A DNA stretch of 40,809 nt from Flavobacteriia bacterium. Its GTDB lineage: Bacteria; Bacteroidota; Bacteroidia; Flavobacteriales_D; Crocinitomicaceae. Positions 25,979 through 34,522 of this stretch are shown here, piece after piece. Numbering within the stretch: the first letter of the stretch is position 1; the number at the start of each line of letters is the position of its first letter. The translations under genes were made by a program, and so were the position numbers. Below the pieces are notes generated by a model, which saw nothing but the letters and a program-made list of their open reading frames with translations, was not told the DNA's origin and made no database searches. The stretch spans positions 1-40,809 of the forward strand of contig CANLGD010000021.1 of assembly GCA_947490145.1 (NCBI GenBank), written 5' to 3'.

Positions 25979-27568
25979 ATGAATAAATTTTTCTATTTTC
26001 TTTTTGTTTCAGCAATTCTTTTTTCATGTCGAAAGGAAAATACTTCTTGGTATTCTGATTGGACAGTTCCTCTATTTAACGATACATTAGACTTAAATAA
26101 TTTAACAAATGATTCCACTTTGACAATTCAAAATGGATTTTATGTTTTGGATTTAAATCGAAAAATTGCATCCATAAAACCGTCAGAATATATAAAAATT
26201 CCAGATACAATTATTGAACAAAAATTTGCTATTAGCATTAATTCTTTGAATATTCCTGCAGGAACAAGTTTTGTTAACAACAATGAAGATCATGTTTTTG
26301 ATTTGAAAGATGTTCAATTAAAAATGGCGAGAGTTAAGCAGGGCAAAATATATTTAGAAGTTTTTAATGAAGTTTCTACAAAAACATTTTTTGAAATAGA
26401 ACTTCCGAGTGTGACTTTGAACAATATAAAAGTCAAGAAAAATTTAGAGGTTCCAGCTGGATCGTCTTCAAGTCCAAGTTCCAATACACTTGAAATTGAT
26501 TTAGCAGGATATTTTATTGATATGACTGGAAGCAGCGGTAATTCATTTAATTCATTGCCTTCAAAACTGAAAGTTACCTCAGACCCAAATGGAAATTCGG
26601 TAATTTTAACTTCTTCAGATTCTACCAAATTTAAAATTAGAATGGAAGGAATTGAGTTGGATTATGCACGCGGGTTTTTTGGAAATTATAAAGTTTTAGA
26701 TTCCTATTCTTTTGAATCTGAGTTTTTGAAAAATAATCTTTCTGGAAATATCGATTTACCAAATATCCACTTAGATTTGAATTTCCAAAATGGTATAAAA
26801 ACTTCTGCTAAAGCAAATTTAAAAAAATTAAATAACATCAATTCTGAAAACTCAAATGCAGTTTTATTGACAAATGAAATTATTGGAAATCCGTTCACGA
26901 TTCAAACGGCAACTGGTTCTTGGGAGAATTTAGTGCCATCAACTAAAACCTTCATCTTTGATGAAAATAATTCTAATCTTGAAAATTTTATTGAAAACTT
27001 GGGAGAAACAACTGAAATTGAATACGACATTGAATTAAATCCTTGGGGAAATATTTCAAATGGTTGGGATGAATTCTTTCCTGAAAGTTCATTTGATGTT
27101 AATTTAAATCTCCAAATGCCCTTAAATATTGCTTTCAATAATTTAGTTTTACAAGATACTTTTTATGTAAGTTTTGAGCAAGATTACGAAAAAACACAAA
27201 TTGAATCTGGAATTTTACATTTAAAAGTTGAAAATGCTTTTCCTTTAGAAGGAGAAATATCTTTGATTTTTTTAGATGAATTTAATAATCAAATTTTCAC
27301 CTCAATTATAGATCAAAAAATTGGTTCATCAGTTTATGGCGCCATCAATTCTTTAGGAATAATTTCTAGTAAAACGAATCTTGACATTAATTTTCCAGCT
27401 GAATTATTGTTAAAACTAAATGAAATTAAGAAAATAAAAACATCAATAAAATTGAATTCACCAAATGTGAATACAAATCTTGTTGAGCAAGTTTTAATTC
27501 CTGAAAAAGCCTTTTTAAAAGTAAAATTACAGGCTTCGTTTAACCTTGAAAATCACCTTGGAAAATGA
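25979..27568 (+). CDS. Large lipoprotein of unknown function, operon with DUF5723 gene
   Basis: The 529-residue product starts with a lipoprotein signal peptide (FYFLFVSAILFSC, C17). The rest is a mostly beta-strand surface or periplasmic protein, rich in Asn, Ser, Leu and Ile, with repeated strand-like segments and a Ser-rich linker (GSSSSPSSN, about residues 161-169). I recognise no domain. Its stop overlaps the start of the next gene (ATGA), and a type IX cargo gene follows, so it probably works at the outer membrane with those products. Residues near the N-terminus (SWYSDWTVPLFNDTLDLNNL) look like a strand-exchange region, but that is speculation. Confidence 0.75.
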   Translation: MNKFFYFLFVSAILFSCRKENTSWYSDWTVPLFNDTLDLNNLTNDSTLTIQNGFYVLDLNRKIASIKPSEYIKIPDTIIEQKFAISINSLNIPAGTSFVNNNEDHVFDLKDVQLKMARVKQGKIYLEVFNEVSTKTFFEIELPSVTLNNIKVKKNLEVPAGSSSSPSSNTLEIDLAGYFIDMTGSSGNSFNSLPSKLKVTSDPNGNSVILTSSDSTKFKIRMEGIELDYARGFFGNYKVLDSYSFESEFLKNNLSGNIDLPNIHLDLNFQNGIKTSAKANLKKLNNINSENSNAVLLTNEIIGNPFTIQTATGSWENLVPSTKTFIFDENNSNLENFIENLGETTEIEYDIELNPWGNISNGWDEFFPESSFDVNLNLQMPLNIAFNNLVLQDTFYVSFEQDYEKTQIESGILHLKVENAFPLEGEISLIFLDEFNNQIFTSIIDQKIGSSVYGAINSLGIISSKTNLDINFPAELLLKLNEIKKIKTSIKLNSPNVNTNLVEQVLIPEKAFLKVKLQASFNLENHLGK

Positions 27569-28947
27569 GAATACTAAAGTTTTTTTCACCCAAAGTCCGA
27601 AAAGTTTTTTCGACTACCTTATCCACAAAACACTATTTTTTCTATGTGCCTATGTGGTTAAAAAACTACCAGTTACATCAAACGCTAAGCTCAGTGTTCT
27701 CTGTTTTCTTCCGCCATGGCGGATTAAAAACTTTCTCATTATTTCTCTTATTATCCACCACCCTAACAGCACAAATTTCACTTCCAACAACATTAGATAC
27801 AAATTCAAGAAAATTTAGCCTTAGTTTGCTTTCTTCTCACGATATTCAAACAAGTTCAATTAATAAAATTTTTGCAAGAAAACTGATAAACGGTGGATTA
27901 ATTAAGGATGAATTAATTCAATCAAATTTTGACAAACACAAAACTATCAATCATTTAGGTAGAGAATTTACAAATAATTTAGCCGTAATAATTCAAAATC
28001 CGTTTAAGAAAATAGAAAAATTAACTTCTTTGGATTTACTTTTTGAAGCAGGCTATGCCTCCATAGTTTCTGCGGTTTATTCAAAAGATTTATTCGGATT
28101 GGTTTTTAAAGGAAATCAAAATTATATAGGTGATACAGCTGATTTTTCTGGAACAAATTTTCAATATGTTGATTTTCAAAATATTGGAATTGGCTTTTCT
28201 CACAATAAAACAAAAACCTCGCTTTCAGTAAATTACGTGAATATTCAGAATTATTTGACAAGTAATTTTTCTACGGCAACTGTTTTTTTTGCTGAAGATT
28301 CCGCACAAATTGATTTAGACTTAAATGGTGACTTGAATTCGACATTTAGCCAAAAATTTAATAAAGGTTCTGGCTTTTCATTAAATTTTAAAGCAAATAT
28401 CGAAGTTCCGTGGAAAGATGATTCAAATGCCTTTTTTCAATTTCAAGTTCAGAATTTTGGTTTTGCAAAAGTTGAGAATATTCTTCGTTACCGCAGTGAT
28501 ACAACGATTTCATATTCAGGATTTAATGTTGATAATTTAATCAATTTAAGTACCAATTATTTGGAAAATAATCTTTGGCAAGATACCTTGAATATCAAAC
28601 AGGATACAATTTCTTCTTGGATTATCCTTCCTGTTATGTTTCAATTTGGAAAGATTTTAAATGCTAATTCAACATATAAATTGCAAAGTTTTTTTGGAAT
28701 CAAAATGTATCCAAGTTTAAAATATACTCCTAAAATTTATGCAGGAATTGATTATTTATTGTTGAAAAATTTTCACGCTGGATTAAGCGCATCATATGGA
28801 GGATTTGGCAATTTCAGAGCAGGTTTGTACTTAAATTATTCTTCTGAAAAAATTAATTTTGGTATTGGGACAGAGGATTTTTATGCCTTAATTTCAAAAA
28901 AAGCTTACGGACAGGCTGTAAATATTAGATTAAATTATGCGTTTTAA
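27565..28947 (+). CDS. DUF5723-type outer-membrane barrel protein with split N-terminus
   Basis: The 460-residue product resembles DUF5723 proteins: a beta-barrel-like outer-membrane protein with alternating strands and a C-terminus ending in aromatic Phe (NIRLNYAF). The start overlaps the upstream stop by 4 nt. The N-terminus is odd. It begins MRILKFFS, then about 50 unrelated residues follow (27589-27738), and then SLFLLLSTTLTAQ appears, the hydrophobic core and cleavage site of a signal peptide. Joining the two pieces gives a normal leader. The insert is in frame and includes a 12-bp palindrome at 27711-27722. Whether the protein is still exported is unclear. The family assignment is moderately sure. 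Confidence 0.72.
   Translation: MRILKFFSPKVRKVFSTTLSTKHYFFYVPMWLKNYQLHQTLSSVFSVFFRHGGLKTFSLFLLLSTTLTAQISLPTTLDTNSRKFSLSLLSSHDIQTSSINKIFARKLINGGLIKDELIQSNFDKHKTINHLGREFTNNLAVIIQNPFKKIEKLTSLDLLFEAGYASIVSAVYSKDLFGLVFKGNQNYIGDTADFSGTNFQYVDFQNIGIGFSHNKTKTSLSVNYVNIQNYLTSNFSTATVFFAEDSAQIDLDLNGDLNSTFSQKFNKGSGFSLNFKANIEVPWKDDSNAFFQFQVQNFGFAKVENILRYRSDTTISYSGFNVDNLINLSTNYLENNLWQDTLNIKQDTISSWIILPVMFQFGKILNANSTYKLQSFFGIKMYPSLKYTPKIYAGIDYLLLKNFHAGLSASYGGFGNFRAGLYLNYSSEKINFGIGTEDFYALISKKAYGQAVNIRLNYAF
27589..27738 (+). other. Possible in-frame insertion inside the DUF5723 signal peptide
   Basis: About 150 bases separate the codons for MRILKFFS from those for SLFLLLSTTLTAQ. The stretch has a different character from the gene, with the phrase CTATGTGCCTATGTGG and the palindrome CCGCCATGGCGG (27711-27722). 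The exact edges are uncertain by a few bases. Confidence 0.45.
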
Positions 28948-28951
28948 AGCT

Positions 28952-30424
28952 ATGAAAAGGATTAAATTAATTTTATTTTTCGTCTTAACTTTTGCTAGTT
29001 TTTCAGTTAGAAGTCAGATTGCGTTTTTTAAAGCTTATTCAGATAATGGATATGATAAAGGCGAAGGAATTTTTCAAATGCCAGATTCAAGTTATTTAAT
29101 TACTGGTTCATCTAGCAGTTTTAGTTCATCTTCACAAGCTTTTGTAATGAAAGTTGACAGTTTAGGAAATCGTTTGTGGTCAAGGAATTTTGGAGGAGCA
29201 GAAACAGAAAAAGGAAGAAGAATTTTTCATGTTCCTAATGACGGAATTTATGTTGTCGGACAAACAAATTCTTACCCAAACAAATTTTACGATGCTTATT
29301 TTTTTAAAACGGATGAGTTAGGTAATTTACTGTATGAAAAAAATTACGGAGGCACTGGCTTTGAAGACATTCACGATGGAGTAATGCTAGCTGATACTTC
29401 TTTTATTTTTGTTGGAGAAACTCATTCAACACCAACTGAAATTGAAAATTTATATCTTTTAAGAGTCAATAAATTTGGTGACACTTTGTGGACTAAAAAC
29501 TTTGGCTCAGGAGGAAAGGACATTGCTCGATCAATCAAATTATTGAATGATACGACTTTAATAATTGCTGGAGAATATTACGTAAATGATTCATTGACTC
29601 AAAAAGCAATGTTTATCAAAATGCACATCGACGGAACAGTTGAATGGTTAAAAACGTATGGAGAGAAAGGGAAATATGTGTTGAATGATTTAAGCATTGA
29701 TAATAATGAAATTAGAGGAGTTGGTTACAATCAGGTGGATTTGAATGTTGTTGGTAATAACAAACAATGCATGATGAAGATTGATAATTTAGGAAATTTA
29801 GTAAGTCTAAAATCTGAAGAGCATCTGGGAGATTTTTCATTTGAATGCATTACTAAGTACGGAGTTGATTTTAATGATTTTTATTTTGTTTCTAAAATTG
29901 AAAACAGTCCAGATATTCCAACTTATGCAAATGGAACTGACATTATGTGTTATAGATTTGATTATAATATGAATTACAATAATGTTGCTTTTTTTCCTTC
30001 AGAAACTGGTAATGATGTGCCAAACGAAATTATTTCAACAAGTGATAAAGGAGCAATTCTAGTTGGATACAATGAAAATAACGAAAATGGAGGAAATAGT
30101 ATTACTCTAATGAAAATTGGTAGAAATGACCTTTATCCTTTTTCACAAACAGAACCAATTTATTCGACTTTAGTTTCAATTCTTGATTTAGACAAAAATT
30201 CTATAATGTCGATTTTCCCAAATCCTGTAGAAAAAGAAATTAATTTTAATGGTTTGCAAGGTTTTGATTATACTTTTTCAATTTTAAATCAATTGGGAGA
30301 TGAGGTTTTGAAAAGTGATTCTTTTCACGGAAAAATAGATGTAACTTTCTTGAAATCTGGAATGTATTTTATGCGTATTGTAAATAAACAATCAAAAGAA
30401 ATAATTAAGTTTATTAAAAAATAA
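28952..30424 (+). CDS. Secreted protein with type IX secretion sorting domain
   Basis: The 490-residue product has a Sec signal peptide (MKRIKLILFFVLTFASFSVR then SQ). A beta-propeller-like body is built from repeats of the form FxxxDSLGNxLWSRNFGG, TDELGNLLYEKNYGG and VNKFGDTLWTKNFGSGG. The C-terminal domain of about 75 residues has the type A type IX sorting pattern (SIFPNPVEKEINF, then GDEVLKSD, ending GMYFMRIVNKQSKEIIKFIKK, read in parts). It is thus exported through the outer membrane and attached or released. I choose the ATG at 28952 because the upstream gene ends at 28947 and the leader begins there. It ends 5 nt from the stop of the convergent BatB gene. Confidence 0.88.
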   Translation: MKRIKLILFFVLTFASFSVRSQIAFFKAYSDNGYDKGEGIFQMPDSSYLITGSSSSFSSSSQAFVMKVDSLGNRLWSRNFGGAETEKGRRIFHVPNDGIYVVGQTNSYPNKFYDAYFFKTDELGNLLYEKNYGGTGFEDIHDGVMLADTSFIFVGETHSTPTEIENLYLLRVNKFGDTLWTKNFGSGGKDIARSIKLLNDTTLIIAGEYYVNDSLTQKAMFIKMHIDGTVEWLKTYGEKGKYVLNDLSIDNNEIRGVGYNQVDLNVVGNNKQCMMKIDNLGNLVSLKSEEHLGDFSFECITKYGVDFNDFYFVSKIENSPDIPTYANGTDIMCYRFDYNMNYNNVAFFPSETGNDVPNEIISTSDKGAILVGYNENNENGGNSITLMKIGRNDLYPFSQTEPIYSTLVSILDLDKNSIMSIFPNPVEKEINFNGLQGFDYTFSILNQLGDEVLKSDSFHGKIDVTFLKSGMYFMRIVNKQSKEIIKFIKK

Positions 30425-30429
30425 AGAGC

Positions 30430-31581
30430 TTACTTCTCCGAAAATTTTGCTAATATTCCTTGTTTTAAAAAAGCAAAAATCAACCAACAAATGATTGCAA
30501 GAAACATAGGTGTTTGGTACCAATTTTCTTTTACATCCATTTCAATTGAGTCAACCTTTGTCCTTTTTAATTTAGAGAAATGTTCCAACACCTCAGATAA
30601 ATCTGGATATGCAGTTGAACTAATAAGAGAAAAACCGTCCGCTTTTGTCGCAACTTCTTTTATCAAATTTTCATTTATTTTTGAAGTTATTCTTTTTCCA
30701 TTTGCATCGGTTTTAAAACCCAATTCTGGTTTTTGCGGATCATTTGGCACAAATCCTCCATTTTTATTTCCGACTCCTAAAATTGCAAGCATTATTTTTG
30801 ATTCCTTTATTAATGCAATTTGCTCTTCAATTCCACCTTCGTGGTTTTCACCATCCGTTACAATTAAAATTGCTTTACTGGTTTTATCTTTTGAAAACAT
30901 TTGTTGCGAAATTTCCATGGCTCCAGCGATATCTGTCCCTTGATTTGAAATCATATTCGATTCAATTTCGTTGATATACATTTTTGCGGCATCGTAATCC
31001 CCCGTTATTGGAAGTTGCAAATAAGCTCCACCAGCGAAAATTGAAATCCCAATTTTTTCACCATGTAAATTATTCAATAATTGGACCATGGCACGCTTTA
31101 CGATTTCTAAACGAGAAGCTTGAGAATCAATATCTTTGGTGTTCATAGAGTTTGACACATCAATGGCCAAAACCAATTCCATTGTTTCTATTGTTCCAGT
31201 CACTTTTTTAGTTCCAAATACTGGCTGAGCCATTGCAATAATTGTGAAAACCAAAGCATTTCTAAAAAAGAAAAAAGTTAGAAAAAAATGTGTTGAATTT
31301 ATAGGTTTTAAAAGGGATTTTAAAGTATTTGGATTTCCTAAAAGTGCAAGTTTTTTATTTTTCCAATAAATAAACCAAATTATAGAGACAATTAGAGGAA
31401 TCACAAGGAATAAAAAATATAATTTTTCTGCAAACTTAAATCCAAGTTGACCAGTATCATAATCAGTTGAAAAATATCCCATGGATAGCAAAATTCCACC
31501 AAAAATAACCCAAAAACTTATCTCCCAAAATAAAATTCCAGCGATAATTCGATTTGTTTTATATATATATTTATTTAGCAC
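30430..31581 (-). CDS. batB: BatB-like von Willebrand A domain membrane protein
   Basis: This is a 383-residue inner-membrane protein of the Bat (Bacteroides aerotolerance) type. The vWA domain has the metal site D141-x-S143-x-S145 in LVLAIDVSNSMN, then GGAYLQLPIT and the second acidic block VTDGENHEGG. Membrane segments are near 11-35, 55-72, about 104-120, and at the C-terminus. It starts at GTG (31581), 1 nt after the batA stop. Compared with typical BatB, which starts near the second helix, it has about 45 extra N-terminal residues with an additional helix. It is the last gene of the operon; the TPR protein BatC and BatD do not follow. Confidence 0.85.
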   Translation of the reverse strand: MLNKYIYKTNRIIAGILFWEISFWVIFGGILLSMGYFSTDYDTGQLGFKFAEKLYFLFLVIPLIVSIIWFIYWKNKKLALLGNPNTLKSLLKPINSTHFFLTFFFFRNALVFTIIAMAQPVFGTKKVTGTIETMELVLAIDVSNSMNTKDIDSQASRLEIVKRAMVQLLNNLHGEKIGISIFAGGAYLQLPITGDYDAAKMYINEIESNMISNQGTDIAGAMEISQQMFSKDKTSKAILIVTDGENHEGGIEEQIALIKESKIMLAILGVGNKNGGFVPNDPQKPELGFKTDANGKRITSKINENLIKEVATKADGFSLISSTAYPDLSEVLEHFSKLKRTKVDSIEMDVKENWYQTPMFLAIICWLIFAFLKQGILAKFSEK

Positions 31582-31582
31582 T

Positions 31583-32611
31583 TTAATTATTCTTGAAATA
31601 AAATGTTTGAACTGAAAATACCAATATCATCAATAAAATCGCCCAATTTAAAAACGGCAAAGGTCTCACTGGTGGCTCTGATTTAAAATCATTTTCTTTA
31701 ATTTTTCGTTTCTCTAGTTTTTCAATTTCCTTGTAAATGGTCCTTAAACTTTCTTCATCGGTGGCCCTAAAATATTTACCGCCAGTAATTGAAGCTATTT
31801 TGTTCAAAGACATTTCATCAATTTCAACAGGCGTGTCAACATATTGCACTCCAAAAGGCGTAAACATTGGCATTGGAGCATTTCCCATAGAGCCAACCCC
31901 AATTGTGTAAACACGAATATTTTTTGCTTTGGCAAGTTGAGCCGCATTTTCAGGACTTAAATCTCCTTGATTATTTACTCCATCAGTTAATAATATAATC
32001 ACTTTTGAAGGTAAACTATCGTTTCTTAGCCGAGTAACAGCAGTTCCTAATCCAGTTCCAATTGCCGTTCCACCTTCCAGTAATCCTGGTTGCAATTGAT
32101 CAATTTGGGTTTTCAAAATATTGTAATCTAAAGTAGCAGGACAAGCAGTATAAGCCTCACCTTCATACACGACTAAACCAATTCTATCTCCATGCCTTCC
32201 ATCAATAAATTCTTTTGCGACTTTTTTTGAGGCTTCTAAACGGTTTGGTTCAAAATCTCGTGCGAGCATCGAAACAGAAATATCCATTGCGATTACAATG
32301 TCGATTCCATTTTTATAATTTTCTTCGTAATCGTCATAACCTGACCAATGAAAAGGTCTTGCAAAAGCAACAATTAAGAGCGACAAAATGATTCCATAAC
32401 TTACAATTATTGACCAGCGCAAATATTTCACCCAATTTTGGCCTAAATTTCTTTGTTCTTTTTCAGTTCGAGAAAATTTAATTTCGCCTCCTTGATTTCT
32501 TTCAAAGTAAAAAAGCCACCAAACGACAGCAGGAATTAAAGCCAAAAGCCAAAGCCAATATGGTGAGAGAAATTCATATTCCCAAATCGCTATGTTCCAG
32601 TCGTTAAACAT
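31583..32611 (-). CDS. batA: BatA-like von Willebrand A domain membrane protein
   Basis: The 342-residue inner-membrane protein has two N-terminal helices (about 16-35 and 67-84). A vWA domain follows, with D110-x-S112-x-S114 in VIAMDISVSML, the Thr of GGTAIGTGLG and the acidic LLTDGVNNQGD. A C-terminal helix (about 320-338) ends the protein. The order matches BatA. It overlaps the upstream gene by 8 nt and is followed after 1 nt by batB. Its role in Bacteroidota is linked to oxygen or stress tolerance in the Bat system; the biochemistry is unknown. Confidence 0.87.
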   Translation of the reverse strand: MFNDWNIAIWEYEFLSPYWLWLLALIPAVVWWLFYFERNQGGEIKFSRTEKEQRNLGQNWVKYLRWSIIVSYGIILSLLIVAFARPFHWSGYDDYEENYKNGIDIVIAMDISVSMLARDFEPNRLEASKKVAKEFIDGRHGDRIGLVVYEGEAYTACPATLDYNILKTQIDQLQPGLLEGGTAIGTGLGTAVTRLRNDSLPSKVIILLTDGVNNQGDLSPENAAQLAKAKNIRVYTIGVGSMGNAPMPMFTPFGVQYVDTPVEIDEMSLNKIASITGGKYFRATDEESLRTIYKEIEKLEKRKIKENDFKSEPPVRPLPFLNWAILLMILVFSVQTFYFKNN

Positions 32612-33554
32612 GATTTATTTCCAATGGACTTGTTTCAACAATGATTTGTTTTATTTGCGCAATGTTTTTAAAAATCTCCATCTCGGTTGGAGTTAATTTT
32701 GCAAATTTCACTAAATCTGAATAATCTAAAATGTTTTTTATTGTTTCAAGGGTGTCTTTTTCTAAGTTTTTGTGATTTAATAAAAAGGTAGTTTGATAAC
32801 TTGTTTTTTCCAATAAATTTAGGTCATATTGTGAACTTAAATACGAACGCAAAATGAAGGAAAGTTCTATGTAATGCTCTTTTACTAAATTTTTTTGCCA
32901 CATTTTTGCCTTTTCCAAAGAATCAATTGCCAATAAACTTCTTTCTTTAAGAGATAGTTCTTTCAAAGGTTTATGATCTTTTTTAAATCTTTTCCTGAAG
33001 AAAATGATGATTAAAATTAATAATGGAAGTCCAATTAAAATCAAATGCCACTTATTTTTAAACCAAGAAATATATTCATCTGTAAAGTCATCGGCCATTG
33101 CGGACTCTTTGATGTCATAAATTTCTTTTCCTTCTTTTAATTTGGGAGAAATTACGTGTAAGATAATTTCAGCAAATTGGTAAACAGAATCTTGAGTTGA
33201 AATCGTTGCTGGTGGAATAATAAAAGTTCCTGCATCCCAGGCTGTGATTTTATATTTTCCGAGCCAAATTAATCCATTTTTTGCTTGAATAATCGTATCT
33301 TTAAATGGAATTAAAATTTCTACGTCAATGGGATCTTCTGTATTTACCTTACTCGATTTAGATCTTTTTAAACACGAAATAGTTTTAGAATGGGGAAAAA
33401 AACTCAATTGTCCTTCTTCTTTTTTGAATTTTAATTGGTAGGTAATTTCAGTTTGTTCACCAATTTTCAAGCGTGCGTTTTTTATACTCGATTTTGTTTG
33501 AGAAAATACTGCTCCGAAAAACGTTGTGAATAATATGAAAAATAAAATTTTCAT
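32604..33554 (-). CDS. Bat-operon membrane protein (between DUF58 and BatA)
   Basis: The 316-residue product has a signal peptide (FFILFTTFFGAVFSQ), a periplasmic beta-type region (about 20-165) and one membrane helix (about 170-188, LILIGLPLLILIIIFF). A basic, helical cytoplasmic tail follows (SLKERSLLAIDSLEKAKMWQ, then HYIELSFILRSYLSSQYDLN). Proteins of this layout sit at the same place in Bacteroidota Bat operons and are related to BatD or DUF4381. I do not assign an exact family. The start overlaps the DUF58 gene by 4 nt and the end overlaps batA by 8 nt, so translation is coupled. Confidence 0.78.
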   Translation of the reverse strand: MKILFFILFTTFFGAVFSQTKSSIKNARLKIGEQTEITYQLKFKKEEGQLSFFPHSKTISCLKRSKSSKVNTEDPIDVEILIPFKDTIIQAKNGLIWLGKYKITAWDAGTFIIPPATISTQDSVYQFAEIILHVISPKLKEGKEIYDIKESAMADDFTDEYISWFKNKWHLILIGLPLLILIIIFFRKRFKKDHKPLKELSLKERSLLAIDSLEKAKMWQKNLVKEHYIELSFILRSYLSSQYDLNLLEKTSYQTTFLLNHKNLEKDTLETIKNILDYSDLVKFAKLTPTEMEIFKNIAQIKQIIVETSPLEINHV

Positions 33555-34420
33555 TTTCTATGGTTAAATAAAGAAATTAATGTTGGAATATAATCTTTTG
33601 TCGTCTCGAATGTAGCGAAATTTATTCCATTTTTTTTAAACGAATTATGCAATTCTTCTTCAAATTGCTGATGATTTTCCTCAAATTGTTGTTTAACTAG
33701 TTTTGAAGAAGAATTTACCCACGTTTTTGTTCCACTTTCTGCATTAAAAAGCTGAATCATTCCTAAATCAGGCAGCTTGTATTCAGCTGGATCTAGCAGT
33801 TGCAAGGCAATCATGTCGTGTTTTCTTTTGGAAATTCGAAAACCTTCAATAAATGGATTTTCTGACATGAAATCACTGATTACGAAAGCAATACTCTTCT
33901 TCTTGATCACATTTCTGAAAAAACGTAATCCTTCAGCTAAATCTGTTTCTTGATTTTTCGGCTCAAATTCAATTATTTCTCTTAAAATATATAAAATATG
34001 CCTTTTCCCCTTTGCTGGAGCAAGGTATTTTTCAACTTGATTTGTAACGAAAATTGCGCCAACTTTGTCGTTATTAGCTTCTGCAGAAAAAGCTAAAACT
34101 GCGCATAATTCTAAAGCTAGTTCTTTTTTTGTTTTTTTTTGCGTTCCATACATGGAAGAACCGGAAAGATCAATTAAAAGCATAACAGTTAATTCTCTTT
34201 CTTCCTCAAAAACCTTTATAAATGGGGAATTAAATCTGGCAGTAACATTCCAATCGATTGTTCTAACTTCATCGCCAATTTGATATTCTCGCACTTCAGA
34301 AAAAGCCATACCTCTTCCTTTAAATGAAGAATGGTATTCTCCAGAAAAGATATGTTTAGTCAAACCTTTTGTTTTGATTTCTATCTTTTTGACTTTTTTA
34401 AGAAGTTCTTCAGTAGTCAC
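33551..34420 (-). CDS. DUF58 domain protein, Bat operon
   Basis: The 289-residue cytoplasmic protein has the family start GEYHSSFKGRGMAFSEVREYQIGDEVRTIDWNVTAR (about 27-62, read in parts). A vWA-like fold follows with LLIDLSGSSMYG, the acidic site equivalent to DxSxS. DUF58 proteins are usual partners of MoxR ATPases. It follows the MoxR gene by 102 nt and overlaps the next gene by 4 nt. The gap to MoxR shows no clear promoter. Confidence 0.92.
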   Translation of the reverse strand: MTTEELLKKVKKIEIKTKGLTKHIFSGEYHSSFKGRGMAFSEVREYQIGDEVRTIDWNVTARFNSPFIKVFEEERELTVMLLIDLSGSSMYGTQKKTKKELALELCAVLAFSAEANNDKVGAIFVTNQVEKYLAPAKGKRHILYILREIIEFEPKNQETDLAEGLRFFRNVIKKKSIAFVISDFMSENPFIEGFRISKRKHDMIALQLLDPAEYKLPDLGMIQLFNAESGTKTWVNSSSKLVKQQFEENHQQFEEELHNSFKKNGINFATFETTKDYIPTLISLFNHRK

Positions 34421-34522
34421 TTTGAATGAGTTATGAGTATTAGAAACTTTATTTTAATTCAATAAATGTTAATTGAAGAAAATTAAAGTCTTTTGACTTA
34501 TGTCTTTCAGTCTTTCTTCTAA

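Noticed and set aside
27546-27818. Small gene in the second frame across the start of the DUF5723 gene
   Set aside because: It overlaps two genes, has no signal or domain features, and the insertion explains the open frame.
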